Position numbers and translations under genes: made by a program
The notes under the pieces: generated by a model
What the model was told of the DNA's origin: nothing
Databases searched by the model: none
Seen by the model: the letters and a program-made list of their open reading frames with translations, nothing else
Part shown: positions 11,722-22,830 of the stretch, piece after piece
Position numbering within the stretch: the first letter of the stretch is position 1
How the letters are laid out: every line of letters begins with the position of its first letter
DNA from: Cavia porcellus
Taxonomy: Eukaryota > Chordata > Mammalia > Rodentia > Caviidae
Reading direction: 5' to 3'
Length of the DNA: 64,000 bases
NCBI RefSeq assembly: GCF_034190915.1
Contig: NW_026947507.1
Span: forward strand, 31,362,001-31,426,000

Positions 11722-12837
11722 GATAATTTTCGCTCTCTCTAGAATGTCCTTCAGTATTCTCTGTAGAGTTGGATTGGTGACCGTGAATTCCCCCACTTCC
11801 TCTTTGTCTTGGAAGCATCTTGTGTTTCCATTAATTTCTAGAGATAGTTTATCAGGGTACTCAATCTGGGCTGGAGGTTATTTTCTTTTAGGGCTTGGAA
11901 TACTTTGCTCCAAGCTCTTCTTGACTTGATGGTCTGTGTTGAGAAGTCTGCCATGATTCTGATGGATTTTCCTTTATAGGTGATCTGTTTCTTTTCTCTG
12001 ACAGCTTTTAATATTCCGTTCTTATATTGAATTTCTGGGATCTTGATTATTATATGCCTGGGTGTAGCTCTGTTTTGGTTGTAGGTGGTTGGAGTTCTGT
12101 ATGTCTCATACATCTGAATATCATTTCCTTTTCCTATGCTTGGGAAGTTTTCCTTAATTATTTCTGTGAATAGCCTTTGTGGTTCCTTTGTACCCCTGCT
12201 TCTTCATTCACATTCTTTATTCTTAAGTTATAGATCCTCTTGTCATCTTCTAGCCTTTGTATTGTTACTTCTAGTTCCTTGTTATTTTTAAGATTTTTAA
12301 GATATTTTACGATCCTTGTTATTTTCATCATCCCACATTGCAAACCTTCCAGTTTGGATAATCTATCCTTAGTTTCTTTCAAGCAGTTTTGCCAGTTTTC
12401 AATGGAGTTTTTTATTTCCTGGTAATCTCTTTGAACTTGCTTCATGTATTCTATGTTTCCTTTATATTCTTCATCAAATGTTTCTCTCCTTTTTTGTGCT
12501 CCTCAAGTCTTCCATCTGTGTCTTCTTGAGAGGTGCTTAGCATTTCTTTTATTAATCTACTTATATCTTGCTTTACTTGGTTAAATATTTCACTTTTGAA
12601 CTCATCTATGAGGTCCCAAAGATATCTTTTTATGTCCACTGATGCCGTGTCTGATATTGCATGTTTGCTCTCCTCAATCTCATTTGTATTTACCTCTCCT
12701 GGATCAATGTTCTCAGGGTTGGAGGCTGGGGACTTTTTCTTGTTGCTTCCTCTTCTCATATTTTTTGTTTCTTCCATGCAGGTATACAGAGGAGGTCCCA
12801 GTCCCTTTCCTTGTTGGTTATGGTTCTTCTGAAGCAC
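11722..12837 (-). pseudogene. L1 ORF1 protein pseudogene
   Basis: Three reverse-strand ORFs in different frames join in order to give an ORF1p-like protein of about 355-370 residues: an N-terminal charged segment (12837-12451), a coiled-coil segment (12445-12158, with 'QLEDDKRIYNLRIKNVNEE'-like text at the coiled-coil/RRM border), and the C-terminal domain (12113-11838, with 'RHIIIKIPEIQYKNGILKA' and 'REKKQITYKGKSIRI'). The C-terminus continues past a further break as 'EFTVTNPTLQRILKDI' near 11745-11795. At least two frameshifts separate the segments. ORF1p is the L1 RNA chaperone that coats the transcript. This copy cannot make it. Confidence 0.85.
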
Positions 12838-13104
12838 ACTGGCTAGGTGATCCTGCCCACCCCTCCAGGTCAGTCAACCTGCTGAGGCCTTCACTATATT
12901 AGTGAGTGCCACATGCAGGGAATTGGTTTGGGACAACTTATGGGGTCTCAGCCAGAGCATAACCAAGGCCAAGCATATGCCACAAATCTTGTCTGGGAAG
13001 GGAACAACTGACTGAAGTCACTGCTGTTCTTTGTTCTTGCCAGTCCTGCCCAATTCCAAAATGTCACCCCATTGGTGCCCCTTTCTTGTGGAAGGGTTTT
13101 ATTC

Positions 13105-13936
13105 CTGGTGAAGAGACCAAGAAAGCTCGTTCCATCTGCTGCTTCCCCTCCCCTTCTCCCTTCAAATCCAACTAGGTTAAGTTTTAACTTCCTAAAGGCC
13201 ATAAAACAAAGGCCTGAGGTAATAGCTCCTGACATCCTGGGTCTTCCCTATCCAGAAGCCCCATCACAAATTGTGTTAATTACATCAGATTGTATTAGAT
13301 TGTACATTCTTCACAAAAATAGCTTCGTTTATATCATAGTAATACCTGTAACTTGGTATTGTATCACAGTAATACCTGTAACTGTAAATGTGTGTCTTCC
13401 TTTTTCTCTGGGTAAAAGATTGATATGTTAATCAATGCTCTCTTCTGTAAAGAATTGTAAAATCTTACCTAATTGATATGCTAACCATTGTTGCCCTCTA
13501 CAAATAGAACGGTTGTGGTGCTAAAGTAAGGTAATTAAGGTTGTTAAAAGGCAAAACTTGACCTTCAACCAGTGTTCTTAAACAGTTAAGACAAACAGTC
13601 TTAACCTAAGGCAGATCTCTCAGTCATGAGACAAACGCCCATTCTTAAGAAATGCCACCCCTCCTAGGGAGACACTCCCTTGCCCCACTAAAAAACCCAA
13701 TCCCTTAAGGACAGCTCACCATCAGCTCCGCTCTAATCGCTGTGATTGGCTTCTGTAACAACGCTTGCTTGCTTTGCGGTTTTAGGCCTTAAAAGGCACA
13801 GCCCTGCTCAAGTAAGGTGTTCTCCGTTTCCACCTGTTTGGAGGACCCCGTGTACACGGAATAATAAAAACCCCTTTGTTTTTTACATGAGAGCGAGGCC
13901 CTTGGAGTCTTCCTTGCGACACCGGTCTAACACTGG
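13105..13936 (+). repeat. 4-bp target duplication CTGG flanking the nested LTR
   Basis: CTGG at 13105-13108 abuts the LTR start TG at 13109, and CTGG at 13933-13936 abuts the LTR end CA at 13932. Four-base duplication fits gammaretrovirus-class integration. The half-LINE 5'UTR continues on both sides, which supports a clean insertion. Four bases alone could match by chance. Confidence 0.55.
13109..13932 (+). mobile_element. Solo retroviral LTR inside the half-LINE 5'UTR
   Basis: About 824 bp with TG...CA ends ('tgaagagacc' to 'ccggtctaaca'). Promoter signals are in the usual order: an inverted CCAAT box (ATTGG, 13745-13749), a TTAAAA TATA-like box at about 13788, and AATAAA at 13863-13868 with a U5-like end. 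The U3 holds internal repeats: a 22-bp unit at 13332-13353 and 13362-13383, and an approximately 30-bp unit starting at 13419 and 13472, resembling enhancer duplications. No retroviral gene adjoins it, so it is a solo LTR left by recombination. Family not named; class I is likely from the 4-bp duplication. Confidence 0.65.
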
Positions 13937-14265
13937 CACTCACCGCAGGTCAATGCAAGTCCCATGCTGGCTCCATTTTCTGTTAGGCTCACTGACCTCC
14001 AACTTCAGTGTGACTGCACTTCAGTGCAACTGCAGTTCCAGCAAGTCAAGGCAGCGGGAATTCAGGCATGCAAGAGCACAGAATCTTAGCTGCCTCAATA
14101 GTAATTCTGGAACTACATGTTTGACTGGTTATTTTTGCTTTAGTTTCTTCCTGGGTCCCAGACTCCCCATGCTATGTTATTTTGGCATCTGAGTTGTCTG
14201 TCTCAGGGAGCCTCTGTATTCCGCTCTTATCTATCCACCATCTTTACCAGAAGCCCCTGTAACTT

Positions 14266-15998
14266 TAACTTTCGTGATTCAGTTACAAAGATAAAAGATG
14301 AAGAAGTTTTTGCAAGTTTCAGTCCATACTCAGTTGACTCCAAGGCAGCGGGGCATGGTGGGGCCACCGTTCATGGCAGCTGCAAACAGCAAGGCAGAAG
14401 CCAGCAAGAGCTGGTTTATAGATTTAAAAAGCATGCTTTCATCTGAGACACCAGCTGGTCTGTACAATATGAAAATTGGTTTTCTCATAGATCATCAAAA
14501 TTTGTTAAGGTAATTAAATGGAAAACCTTCTGGCTTAGAAAATTATTAGTTAGGGCTCCCTTTGGTGAATAAAAGAGCAGCTGCCTGGGAAGAATTATAT
14601 CTCAGCCTTTGCTCTTTAATAGGAAGTCCCAATAATCTCCATAGCCTTATGAGAAACACTCAAAAATGTTGCTCAAAAACATATTACTGTGATATGTTTA
14701 TGTTGGTCATTGTCAAAAGATTAACTTTTCTAGATAATAAGATTTTCTGATTTAAACATGCTCTGATACAAAACTAAATCAAGAAACAAATGTTTTAATG
14801 TGGCTGTGAAAATTGTTATTAATTTCATGGTATATTAAATGTATTCATATCTTCAGGTATACAGGTTTTCAAAAATGTAAAACAAGGATTGTTTATGGTG
14901 ATAGAATTTTTCTTTCAGATTCAGACATTTGTCTTTCTTGTATTTTCCATCTCATAGCGATAGGAGGTTCATATGAAGCCAACAGGAGATCACTAATCAG
15001 TAATAATAGTAAAAGCTTATGTGATGTGTGTTCCACATATGTGGCATAATATATAGAGATGCCTAAACATTAAGTAGTTGAGATAATGGCACACACTTCA
15101 GTGACATTCCATTAAAGTTCAAAAAATTAGGTAAAAGATTCTGATGTATTAGATAGAAATGATTGTTAAAAAGGTTATTGTATGTCAAAATGGAAATTTT
15201 AATGTGTTTCAAAATCTCATCATCATGGTTGTCATTTAACAATAGTATGTATGGCTCTTGATTTCAAATTTTCTATATGAAATTACATAACTGTTATCTG
15301 TTAACATTCTATTAGGATTCAACTACTAGAACATTCACAGTTAATTAGAAATAATGGTTCTACTTTGTAGCTCAAAGTCCTAGATAGTCAGGTAAATTTA
15401 AGTATTAAGCTCACTGCTCCAATTACATTGTAATGTCCTTAACCTTTTCTTTTGGATGTTCAACAACTGCGGTTTGGAGATCAAAAACTAGAAAGGTGGG
15501 TCAGGAGGACAGCCAATATTTTTACCCTGGCCCTCTGTGGTCAATGAGGACCCAAGACATGAGGGAATCTTTTCAGTGACAACCCATCACGCTGGTGAGT
15601 TATACACACTCCTGATCAAGAAGATTATGGGACCACAGAGGAAGGAAATCAAAGGTATATAGTGTGCCTAAACTCAATCATCAGGACAGAAATTCTCCCA
15701 AGTTTCCACAGAAAGCACTTGGTCAAACAATGGCTGTGACTCATCCAGATGGCTGACACTGATGAAAGAACTGAAAGGTGCCATGGTTCTAAGGTAAATC
15801 TTGAGGAGACTAACTGACCTTGATAGATAGCAGAAAGCTAATTTTAGTTAATACAGTCATCACTTTAACTTGGTTTTGAACTTCCAGCAGAAAAGTATAA
15901 CCACAAGAAAGAGTCCTTCAAACACAGCTCCTCCAGTTTCACCTGACTGCTCATTGCTTGCAACTGCAAAACAGAAAAGGAGGAGATACGGGAGTGGC
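14266..15998 (+). other. Probable 3' internal remnant of the host ERV, no intact gene
   Basis: Lies between the half-LINE and LTR copy 2. Short ORFs only (78 codons at 14813-15049, 90 at 14174-14446, with no recognised motif). The part 15480-15990 is less AT-rich and leads into a purine-rich tract 'aaaaggaggaga' at about 15975-15986, a few bases before the LTR start, which is the expected place of a polypurine tract. Assignment to the ERV rests on this position. Confidence 0.35.
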
Positions 15999-16360
15999 TG
16001 AAGCTGGAGACTGATCACATGTACAGGGCTGGAACAAGGATGGCCCCAAGAATACTTGAGGTGAGCTATGTGAGCTGTTTCACAGCTGCTTCAGCCATGA
16101 GAGCTCAAAGAACCCAAGGCAAACCAAGCAAACCAGACCCAAAATCATGGACTGTGAGAGGTCAGTTAGTTATTAGAGGAGATCCACATGGCATCAATAT
16201 GCTGCATATATAAATAAATGCACTGCATTCATTGGGCAACTCTTTTCTCCTACCAAAAGAGGGCTCCACCTGACCTCTGCTTTCTGCATTTTTGTACTTG
16301 CCTTCATTTCTTTATAGTCTTCTTGCTGGGAGTTTCTTGAAAGCTGCATTGGACACAGCA
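15999..16360 (+). repeat. LTR copy 2 of the 10.2-16.4 kb pair
   Basis: Homologous along its length to 10189-10536 with roughly 70% identity by eye. Contains a 'gcatatataaataaatgc' TATA-like stretch at about 16202-16219, followed by the shared 'agagggctccacctga' and 'ctttctgca' blocks and the terminal 'ggacacagca'. It would be the 3' LTR if the pair is one provirus. Confidence 0.65.
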
Positions 16361-16679
16361 CAGAAAAATTTGTATTCCCAGGCTGACCAACACAGTAATG
16401 CCCTTTAACTCCAATGTGTCTTTGTTATGGTAATTTTTGAGTTTTAATTTTAGTGTATATTTCATGATGCTCAATGAATTACAATATAATATTCAATAAT
16501 AAGGTATGAAGACTACTATACCCTTAATTTTTATATTGGTAGAAATCACATGATCACAATATTGTATCTAACACAAGTTTGAAATTCGTAAGCAACATTA
16601 ACTAATTTTGTATTATGTTAGAAATGGAAAATAGAACAAATAAAATTTGCACAGAAACCCAATTTGAAAAATAAATTTT
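16361..16679. other. Unique AT-rich sequence, no gene seen
   Basis: Flanks LTR copy 2. No recognisable repeat. Confidence 0.5.
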
Positions 16680-16691
16680 AAAAATGTTACT

Positions 16692-16852
16692 ATCCAATAC
16701 TTTTGTTTGTCTTTTTGAGACAAGGCTTCACTAATGCAGTTTAAGCTGACCTTAAACTCATTTTGTAGCCCAGGTTGGCCTTGAACTTGCAGTGATCCTT
16801 CTTCCTCAGCCTCCTGAATGCTGAGATTACAGATATGCGCCACCATGCCCTG
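16692..16852 (-). mobile_element. B1 SINE, reverse strand, with target duplication
   Basis: Inverted B1: T-rich start, 'ttgagacaaggcttcac', 'tagcccaggttggccttgaa', 'cctcagcctcctgaatgctg', 'gattacagatatgcgccacc'. A 12-base direct repeat 'aaaaatgttact' lies at 16680-16691 and 16853-16864, with some similarity continuing beyond it, so the element was inserted by LINE-type target-primed reverse transcription. B1s derive from 7SL RNA and mark rodents. The overlapping 89-codon minus ORF is only translated B1. Confidence 0.85.
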
Positions 16853-16864
16853 AAAAATGTTACT

Positions 16865-17209
16865 TCCCTCTACCATTTTCACTTAGCTTGGCAGGACTAA
16901 CCAGGTCAATTAATGGTTTCCACCTTCTTTGCCCTTTGACCTTCTAGTTGCTAGAACATGTTTGAACCTAATAGGACCTTCTAGGACCTATTCTTAATAG
17001 AATTATTCCTCAATAGATACAATAGATGCCCCTGAGAATTAACAGGGCCTCATTTCTTTTGGGGATCATCCCTGTTCTTGTCTTTACCATTTTATAGCGG
17101 TAGCTTGTATTCTTGTATTCTTGCCCCTTTCTACACTTTCAATTTCAGCATCCAGGGTCAAACCTTTACACAGGGCAAATCTTTGAACCTACGTTCATGT
17201 CAGGGAAGA
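16865..17209. other. Unique sequence, no gene seen
   Basis: No recognisable element. Confidence 0.45.
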
Positions 17210-17400
17210 TTCTCCACATTTAATAAATCTATGATTACAATAGGCTAACCCAGATAATTTAGGATAGTCTCCCCATGTCAAAAATATCCTAAGTTTAATC
17301 ACATCTCCACAGCTGTTTTTACCATGTGAGGTAACATGTCCACAGGTTTCAGGGATTAGCTCACGTAATTTACTGAGATATTAGCCTACCCACCCATCAG
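17210..17400. mobile_element. Old mammalian interspersed repeat, family not assigned
   Basis: The order 'gaagattctccacatttaat', 'ggctaacccagataatttag', 'tctccccatgtcaaa', 'aatcacatctccacag', 'ccatgtgaggtaacatgtcc', 'acaggtttcagggatt' matches a repeat I recognise as widespread in mammalian genomes (L1 3'-end or LTR class). I cannot name the family without a library search. Confidence 0.45.
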
Positions 17401-20400
17401 AAATTATATATTAAGAATTTTGCCTTCCATGTGCTTACCCATTATCAATATTTATTTCCAAGCCTTAAAGGTATTAAGTATGTTTTTAAAATATTATAGC
17501 TTTTGTTGAAATGTGTTTTTTCTTTAGCTATAGTGAATAAGGCCAGACATTGCATAATTGTTCAGTACTCAGCTAACATTTGAATCATATTTGAGCTTAT
17601 GTATAAATAGATATTTTCATATCAAAAGTCCATAAGTCTAGCTTCAAAATATATGGATAGACTCAGTAATAGTTGCATAATCTTAAGAAATCTTTCCCTG
17701 CAAAGAGAGTGGCATCTACTCACATTTGAAATTTAGATGCACACTAGAAAACCCAAGACAAGTAGAATATACATTATTCCAACTTACACCTTCATTAAAT
17801 TTGTGCTGCTTATTATAGATCTGAAAGAGGAAACAACAGAAATTGAATTTTACAAGGATGGAACATAAGCAAGAAGGAATTACTCAGAGGTATGGAAACT
17901 GGGTCAGTGTAGCCCAGTGCTTCCAATCAGATGGAGAAAGTTTTGTGGCTGTGGGCTGAAGGTATAAAATCCATCTCCCACTCTCCCTAAAGATCTCTTT
18001 TCATCCATGGTCCACTGGTTCTACCCAGAGAAATATATAGGAGGATTTAGAGTTTCAAACTCTATTTTAATATAATCCTGTACTCAGAAATCAGAATTTT
18101 ACCTGCTATCCGCTATATACATATGTCAACTAAATGGATATATTGATAAGTCAATAAAAAAATAGCCATCCATAATATCAATCAGCTGCAAATATTAGTT
18201 CTTAGATGGTCACCAGATTTTTCTGAGCCTTCCCTTAGTCACCAATGTCTTAGTTCCTTCTCTCCTGTATGTAAAAGGCTACTCTGGCTTTGTGTCCTTT
18301 TGTGATGATAATGTCTATTCTCATCGGTGTTTCATGATACTCCTCATGCTTGTGACAACATGAAATTATAAGCATTATCTGCGATACAGTATTAATTTGA
18401 CTGAAATCTTATTTGCTTTTCAATTTTCTTAATATTGAATGTGGATACTTGAGTTGTCATAGAAACCAAAAATCTCAAGCTCTTTTGCTAACAGGAATTT
18501 CTAAAGATGCTTTAACTTTTTTCTTTCTGAATAAAGGTTAGGGCAAATATACATTACTTTTTCCTAAATATAAGTACAGAGACTTACTAAAATTTTACTA
18601 GTCTTGTAACAGAAGCATTTTTAAAATTATGATTAAAGAAAGAAAAGCAAAAATTCTATTTTTATTTTGATCAAATGTACTCTTTTAGCATTCACTGTTG
18701 AAATCAGATGTTGACAATGTAGTTACATAATATTTAATCATTAAATATTTCAAAGTATAATTAATGGGTACTAACGCACCCATATTTTATTCAAGTAGTC
18801 TGTGACTCTTTAAATTGTAAATTAAAACTAAGAAGTAATAAAATCCAAAATGTGTAAATTTTGTTGTAAAAAAGAGAGGGAGGAAAAAAAAAGAGCTCTA
18901 ACGGATATAACAGCAAGTGTGTTTAGGGGTGTTAAATAGCTGACCATATTAATGTTTTTGGATCATTGAACACAGCTGTTTGCAGTCTCTCTGTTTGAAT
19001 GTCTACTTTGTATTCTTTGATACTGTGATTTGAGCAACTATTTCCAAGATGATAATATGTAATCTATTAACAGGTGATTTCTTACTGTTATGTTTTTTTT
19101 TGTAGTTCTGTATTATGTGTAACCTTACACTGCTTTATTTTGTTTTGTGTTTTTCTCTTTTTCCTCTTAAATAAAAAAAAGAAAAAAAATTCTAAATTAA
19201 ATATCTCCCTAAAGAATATTCACTAACAAAGGAATAACTTAATTATATCAGTTATCAAACTTCTTAGAGGTATATGCTTTTTAAGTTACATATGTCAGTT
19301 TCATCTGGACAGCTTTATGTGACTACATTTAGCTTATAAATTTTTGAGTTTTAATTGTGTTGCGATGCATTTGGCATTGGGGCTAAAACCTGTTGTTTTC
19401 ATAATAATGATATGATATGTGCAATTAAGTTAACCCCAAGTTCGTGTCAATTTCAGCCAAAAAAATTGGGACAGAAATAGAAACCTGTTTGCTACTAATA
19501 ATAGTTAAGATTATACGCAAATGCTTTTCATGATCAAAAAGAAGCCTTGTCCGTTGGCTTCTCCTTTTGGAAAATTATTTCTCTTAATTCCCTGGATTTC
19601 CCCTTTATCCATATTTCAGCTCATTCCTGTTCCTTCTTTTACTTTGGCAATGTGTTAGAGCTAAGTGAAATACGCTATTCAGATAGGACATCTATCTCAC
19701 CCAAACTTACTTGAGAATTGATCTGAAGTAGAGAAAATTCAAACCCTACTCAATATCATATAGTTTTTAGTTGAGACCCATGGGAATTGGGGTACTCAAA
19801 GAAAATGTAAGAAGAGAGTGGGGCTTCACGCTTAGTCAAACCCAGAATGATATTCTTCTTTCCAGCCAAAACGAATGCGATCCTCCCTCTTTGTTTTCAA
19901 GTGCATGGAAGACTAACCTGCGGTTTCCCCAGCTGTCATGGCCCTTTACAGATGCCATTTAAGCTTGCAAATAAATTGGACATTTGCTGTGTTAGCAAAA
20001 TTGGTTTCAATAGAGATTACAGGATATAATTTTTTTGGATAAATAATTTGAAGAAGTACATTCCCTAACTACGATATAAACATCAAAATTAGATATATGT
20101 AAACAAGAAATAAATGAGTTCAAACTTTCTAACAACTTAATCTTCTTCAGAAATTTCTAGTTTTTCCTTTGAATATTTGAATAATAATAAAGGTGTCATG
20201 ACAGCATATCTTGAGTAGATAATATCCTTGCTTAATATCAAAATCTTTCCAAACCTCATGCTGTTTTTTTCACCAATAAAGGATGTTAGTGACATTTCCT
20301 GATTCCGTGGATCAGGACAGTGGAGAGCAGAGATATCAAATGATTGCTCAAGATTATACAGTGTTTTATATGACAAATCAGAATGTTGCATGAAATCCAA

Positions 20401-21396
20401 AGTCCATGCCATACCACGCTACTTCTTAGCATACCAAGACATTTATTATCATGGAAAATCATAAAGTGATTCCTTCAGTAATTTTACCACCGTATTCAAA
20501 TCAGAAAACTATAATATCTAGCCAAAGATGATAGCAAAAGGTTCCACAAGCTATATAAATAGCTTTAACCTTATTCAGCCTGGACAGTTGCCTTTGCTCC
20601 TCTTCAAAGAATTTTTTAAAGTGACTCGAATACTCACATTTATCAAATAAGGAAGAGAGTCTGGAATCTGAACATATTTGGGTAGACAGTGATGAATACA
20701 TATTTAGTACTTTCCTTTTCATTATTTTTATCAAAATCTAGAAACTTGCTACAAAGTATTGTCTATAAAATGTTACAGTTTCTAAGACTACAGCTTTTTT
20801 GTATTCACTATGTATTTGATAGATGAATATTCATCTTCATAATAAGTAAAACTTTCTTCAAATCACAATGGAAGATACGTTTTTCCTGACGCATCACTTG
20901 TTCCATTTGCACTTTAGTTTCAGATAATTGCCCTTTCTTGTTTTAGAATTGTTCTTACCTATTAGTAAAAGAGTTCTTTATTTAAGTATTTATATGTGAT
21001 TCATTACTCAACAGATATTTGTCATGACCCAGTAAAATTCATATCATTGCACTAGATCTTTCTGAAGGAGTACAAATGAATATGAAACTATGGTTCCATC
21101 TATTTCAAAGAACATCATCTTTTGGGTAAATTTTCCCAATGTTTTAAATAAATAAATCACTAAACTTTCAATTTTATAATCACTTTCTTCTAAATAAACG
21201 TTAAATGTAGTCATTTACAAGCAGTCAAAGGAGTTAGATTACGTATAAAATAATTACAATTCATGAATTTTTGATAAGTAGCATATACATATAGTACAAT
21301 CTATATAATATGAAGGAAAGGACAGTAAGCAATCAATTCCTTCGTGAGAGACACCCAGGGAATGTTAGGATGAGCAATTGATTTATTAGGGAAGGT
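17401..21396. other. Long AT-rich unique block, no gene seen
   Basis: No convincing repeat or exon. At 19169-19190 an AATAAA-containing A-rich tract follows T-rich text, which could be the 3' end of an old retrocopied transcript, but no coding remnant is visible upstream. A 91-codon reverse ORF at 20137-20412 has no recognised motif. Confidence 0.45.
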
Positions 21397-21402
21397 GTGT
21401 GT

Positions 21403-21450
<48 letters not shown>
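21395..21450. repeat. (GT)n microsatellite
   Basis: A GT dinucleotide run starting with one 'ctct' interruption and then uninterrupted from about 21407 to 21450. The histidine/threonine-rich reverse ORF across it is an artefact of the repeat. Confidence 0.95.
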
Positions 21451-21454
<4 letters not shown>

Positions 21455-22539
21455 GCTTTATTGAGTTAAAGCTTTCAGTATAAAATCCAGGTGGAATTTC
21501 CTGATAAGCTCTTGAAATTATGTATGAAACCCAAGTTAAAAGCAATGTCTGAAGATAAAGATGAAGATTACTGCTGGATAAATTGTTGTGGCATCAGATG
21601 TGGTTTCCATGGTAGATATAGAAGAACCAAAAATATTGCCATACAGTTGTATCATTTTGTAAGTTTAATTATTTTAGCTTTGAATTTTTTTCTGTTATAT
21701 TAAAATTATGTCACTGTATTCTATTCTTGATTCCAAAGACATGAACAAGCCAAGGACTTAAGGGTCCAGTTCTGGTTTAGCAATATGAACTCATTACAGT
21801 GTCTTACTAGTGGATGAAATTATCTATAAAACAGTAACGTCAAGGGAAAATTGAAAAACTGATTATTCTGTGCATTTGCTTCCTAGCATGATTCAGCAGG
21901 AGAACAAAAGCATAAACTAAATCAAAACTTCTTTCACCACACAGTTTTTTTTGGATTTTAAGTAAATTATTTAATTCTATCTTTTCCTTAGTTTTTCATT
22001 TGTGAAATGTTGATAATATTTTTACCCCAAATTTAATATGAATAGTAAATGAAATTTGTATTGCATGTAAGTAGTGAGTACTATAGCTACTGTTAATGTT
22101 AGAATTATCATCATTGCCTATTGGTAAATTTTCTCATTTAGTACTGTGTATGAAACTGATGTTATTTAAACTTTGTAAGGTATAGCTTTGCTAATTAAAT
22201 ATATTGACTCTGTTGTTATAATTTGATGGAGTCACATTCATAAGAAAATAAAGAACTATAAATAATGACAAAATCCTAAATTTAAGGAAGATGTGAAAAC
22301 ACAATGTATTTGAGAATTTATGGTTAAATTCCTAAAATCTTTACATTTAGATGACTACTAGATTATTTCATGTTAAGGAAACATCTTTTTTAAAAAAAAT
22401 ACATTAAATCTTGATCAGACCATTTATGAAAAAGTATTATTTCCTTTTGTTATCATCACTAGATTTCTTCTCAATTCCCGATTTTAGCTAATATGAAATA
22501 TACATCTACACATTTATCCTCACATTATTTTGAGGTGAA
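21451..22539. other. AT-rich unique sequence, no gene seen
   Basis: A 70-codon + ORF (21491-21703) with a hydrophobic end has no family resemblance and no supporting context. Confidence 0.45.
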
Positions 22540-22830
22540 TGTTAGGACAGGCTAACCTACATAAAAAGTGGACCCCCAAAAATTCAGTGGTTTGAAGAAA
22601 AAGAAGATTCTTCCATAGTAATACAAGGTAGACACCAAAGAGAGCAGAGTGGCTTTCTTTTATAAGTTTACTCATGGATGAGACTGACAGTTTCTTTTTC
22701 ATTTCTGTAGTGCTGCATTCAAGATTAGCCAGAGTGCTGCGATCCTACCAGCAGCCACGGGAAAGGGACATGGAAGAGCAAGTGGAGACATTATGAACCA
22801 TAAGTGGATACAGCCTGTGAATCCACTGAT
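22540..22830. mobile_element. Possible old LTR-like repeat
   Basis: Text such as 'ggacaggctaacctac', 'acccccaaaaattcagtggttt' and later 'ggaaagggacatggaagagc' follows the layout of an old interspersed repeat common in placental mammals, heavily diverged. Family and orientation not assigned. Confidence 0.3.

Larger units (their letters stand above)
11535..14265 (-). mobile_element. L1-derived half-LINE (HAL1-like): 5' end, ORF1 and A-rich tail, no ORF2
   Basis: Read on the minus strand it starts near 14265 with L1-type 5'UTR text ('taaagatggtggatagataa'), runs through a 5'UTR interrupted by the LTR at 13109-13932, encodes an L1 ORF1 protein in broken frames (about 12837 to 11720), and after roughly 150 bases ends in an A-rich tail (the + strand T/C-rich run at about 11540-11569). 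ORF2 (endonuclease/reverse transcriptase) is absent. Full 5' end plus tail without ORF2 is the layout of half-L1 (HAL1) elements, which borrow ORF2 protein in trans. An internal deletion of an ordinary L1 is the alternative. No target duplication found. Confidence 0.6.
10189..16360 (+). mobile_element. Candidate old ERV with paired LTRs, hosting nested insertions
   Basis: Two related LTR-like sequences in the same orientation lie 5.5 kb apart. The first is followed at once by a primer-binding-site-like sequence, and the second is preceded by a purine-rich tract, as expected of 5' and 3' LTRs. Much of the interior is a reverse-strand LINE carrying its own LTR insertion; removing those leaves about 2.7 kb of retroviral interior, in which I recognise no intact gag, pol or env. 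The LTRs are only about 70% identical by eye, and no matching target duplication flanks the pair. They could therefore be two separate old LTRs of one family rather than one provirus. Confidence 0.5.

Noticed and set aside
12533..12902. Three overlapping + strand ORFs of 61-99 codons
   Set aside because: Antisense shadows of the reverse-strand L1 ORF1 relic.
13746..14192. 148-codon + strand ORF
   Set aside because: Runs through the LTR U3/R/U5 and on into the half-LINE 5'UTR; no protein motif, so incidental.
20137..20412. 91-codon reverse ORF as an exon
   Set aside because: No recognised domain and no consistent splice sites or conservation evidence visible.
21333..21545. Reverse ORF with a histidine/threonine run
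   Set aside because: Caused by the (GT)n repeat at 21395-21450.
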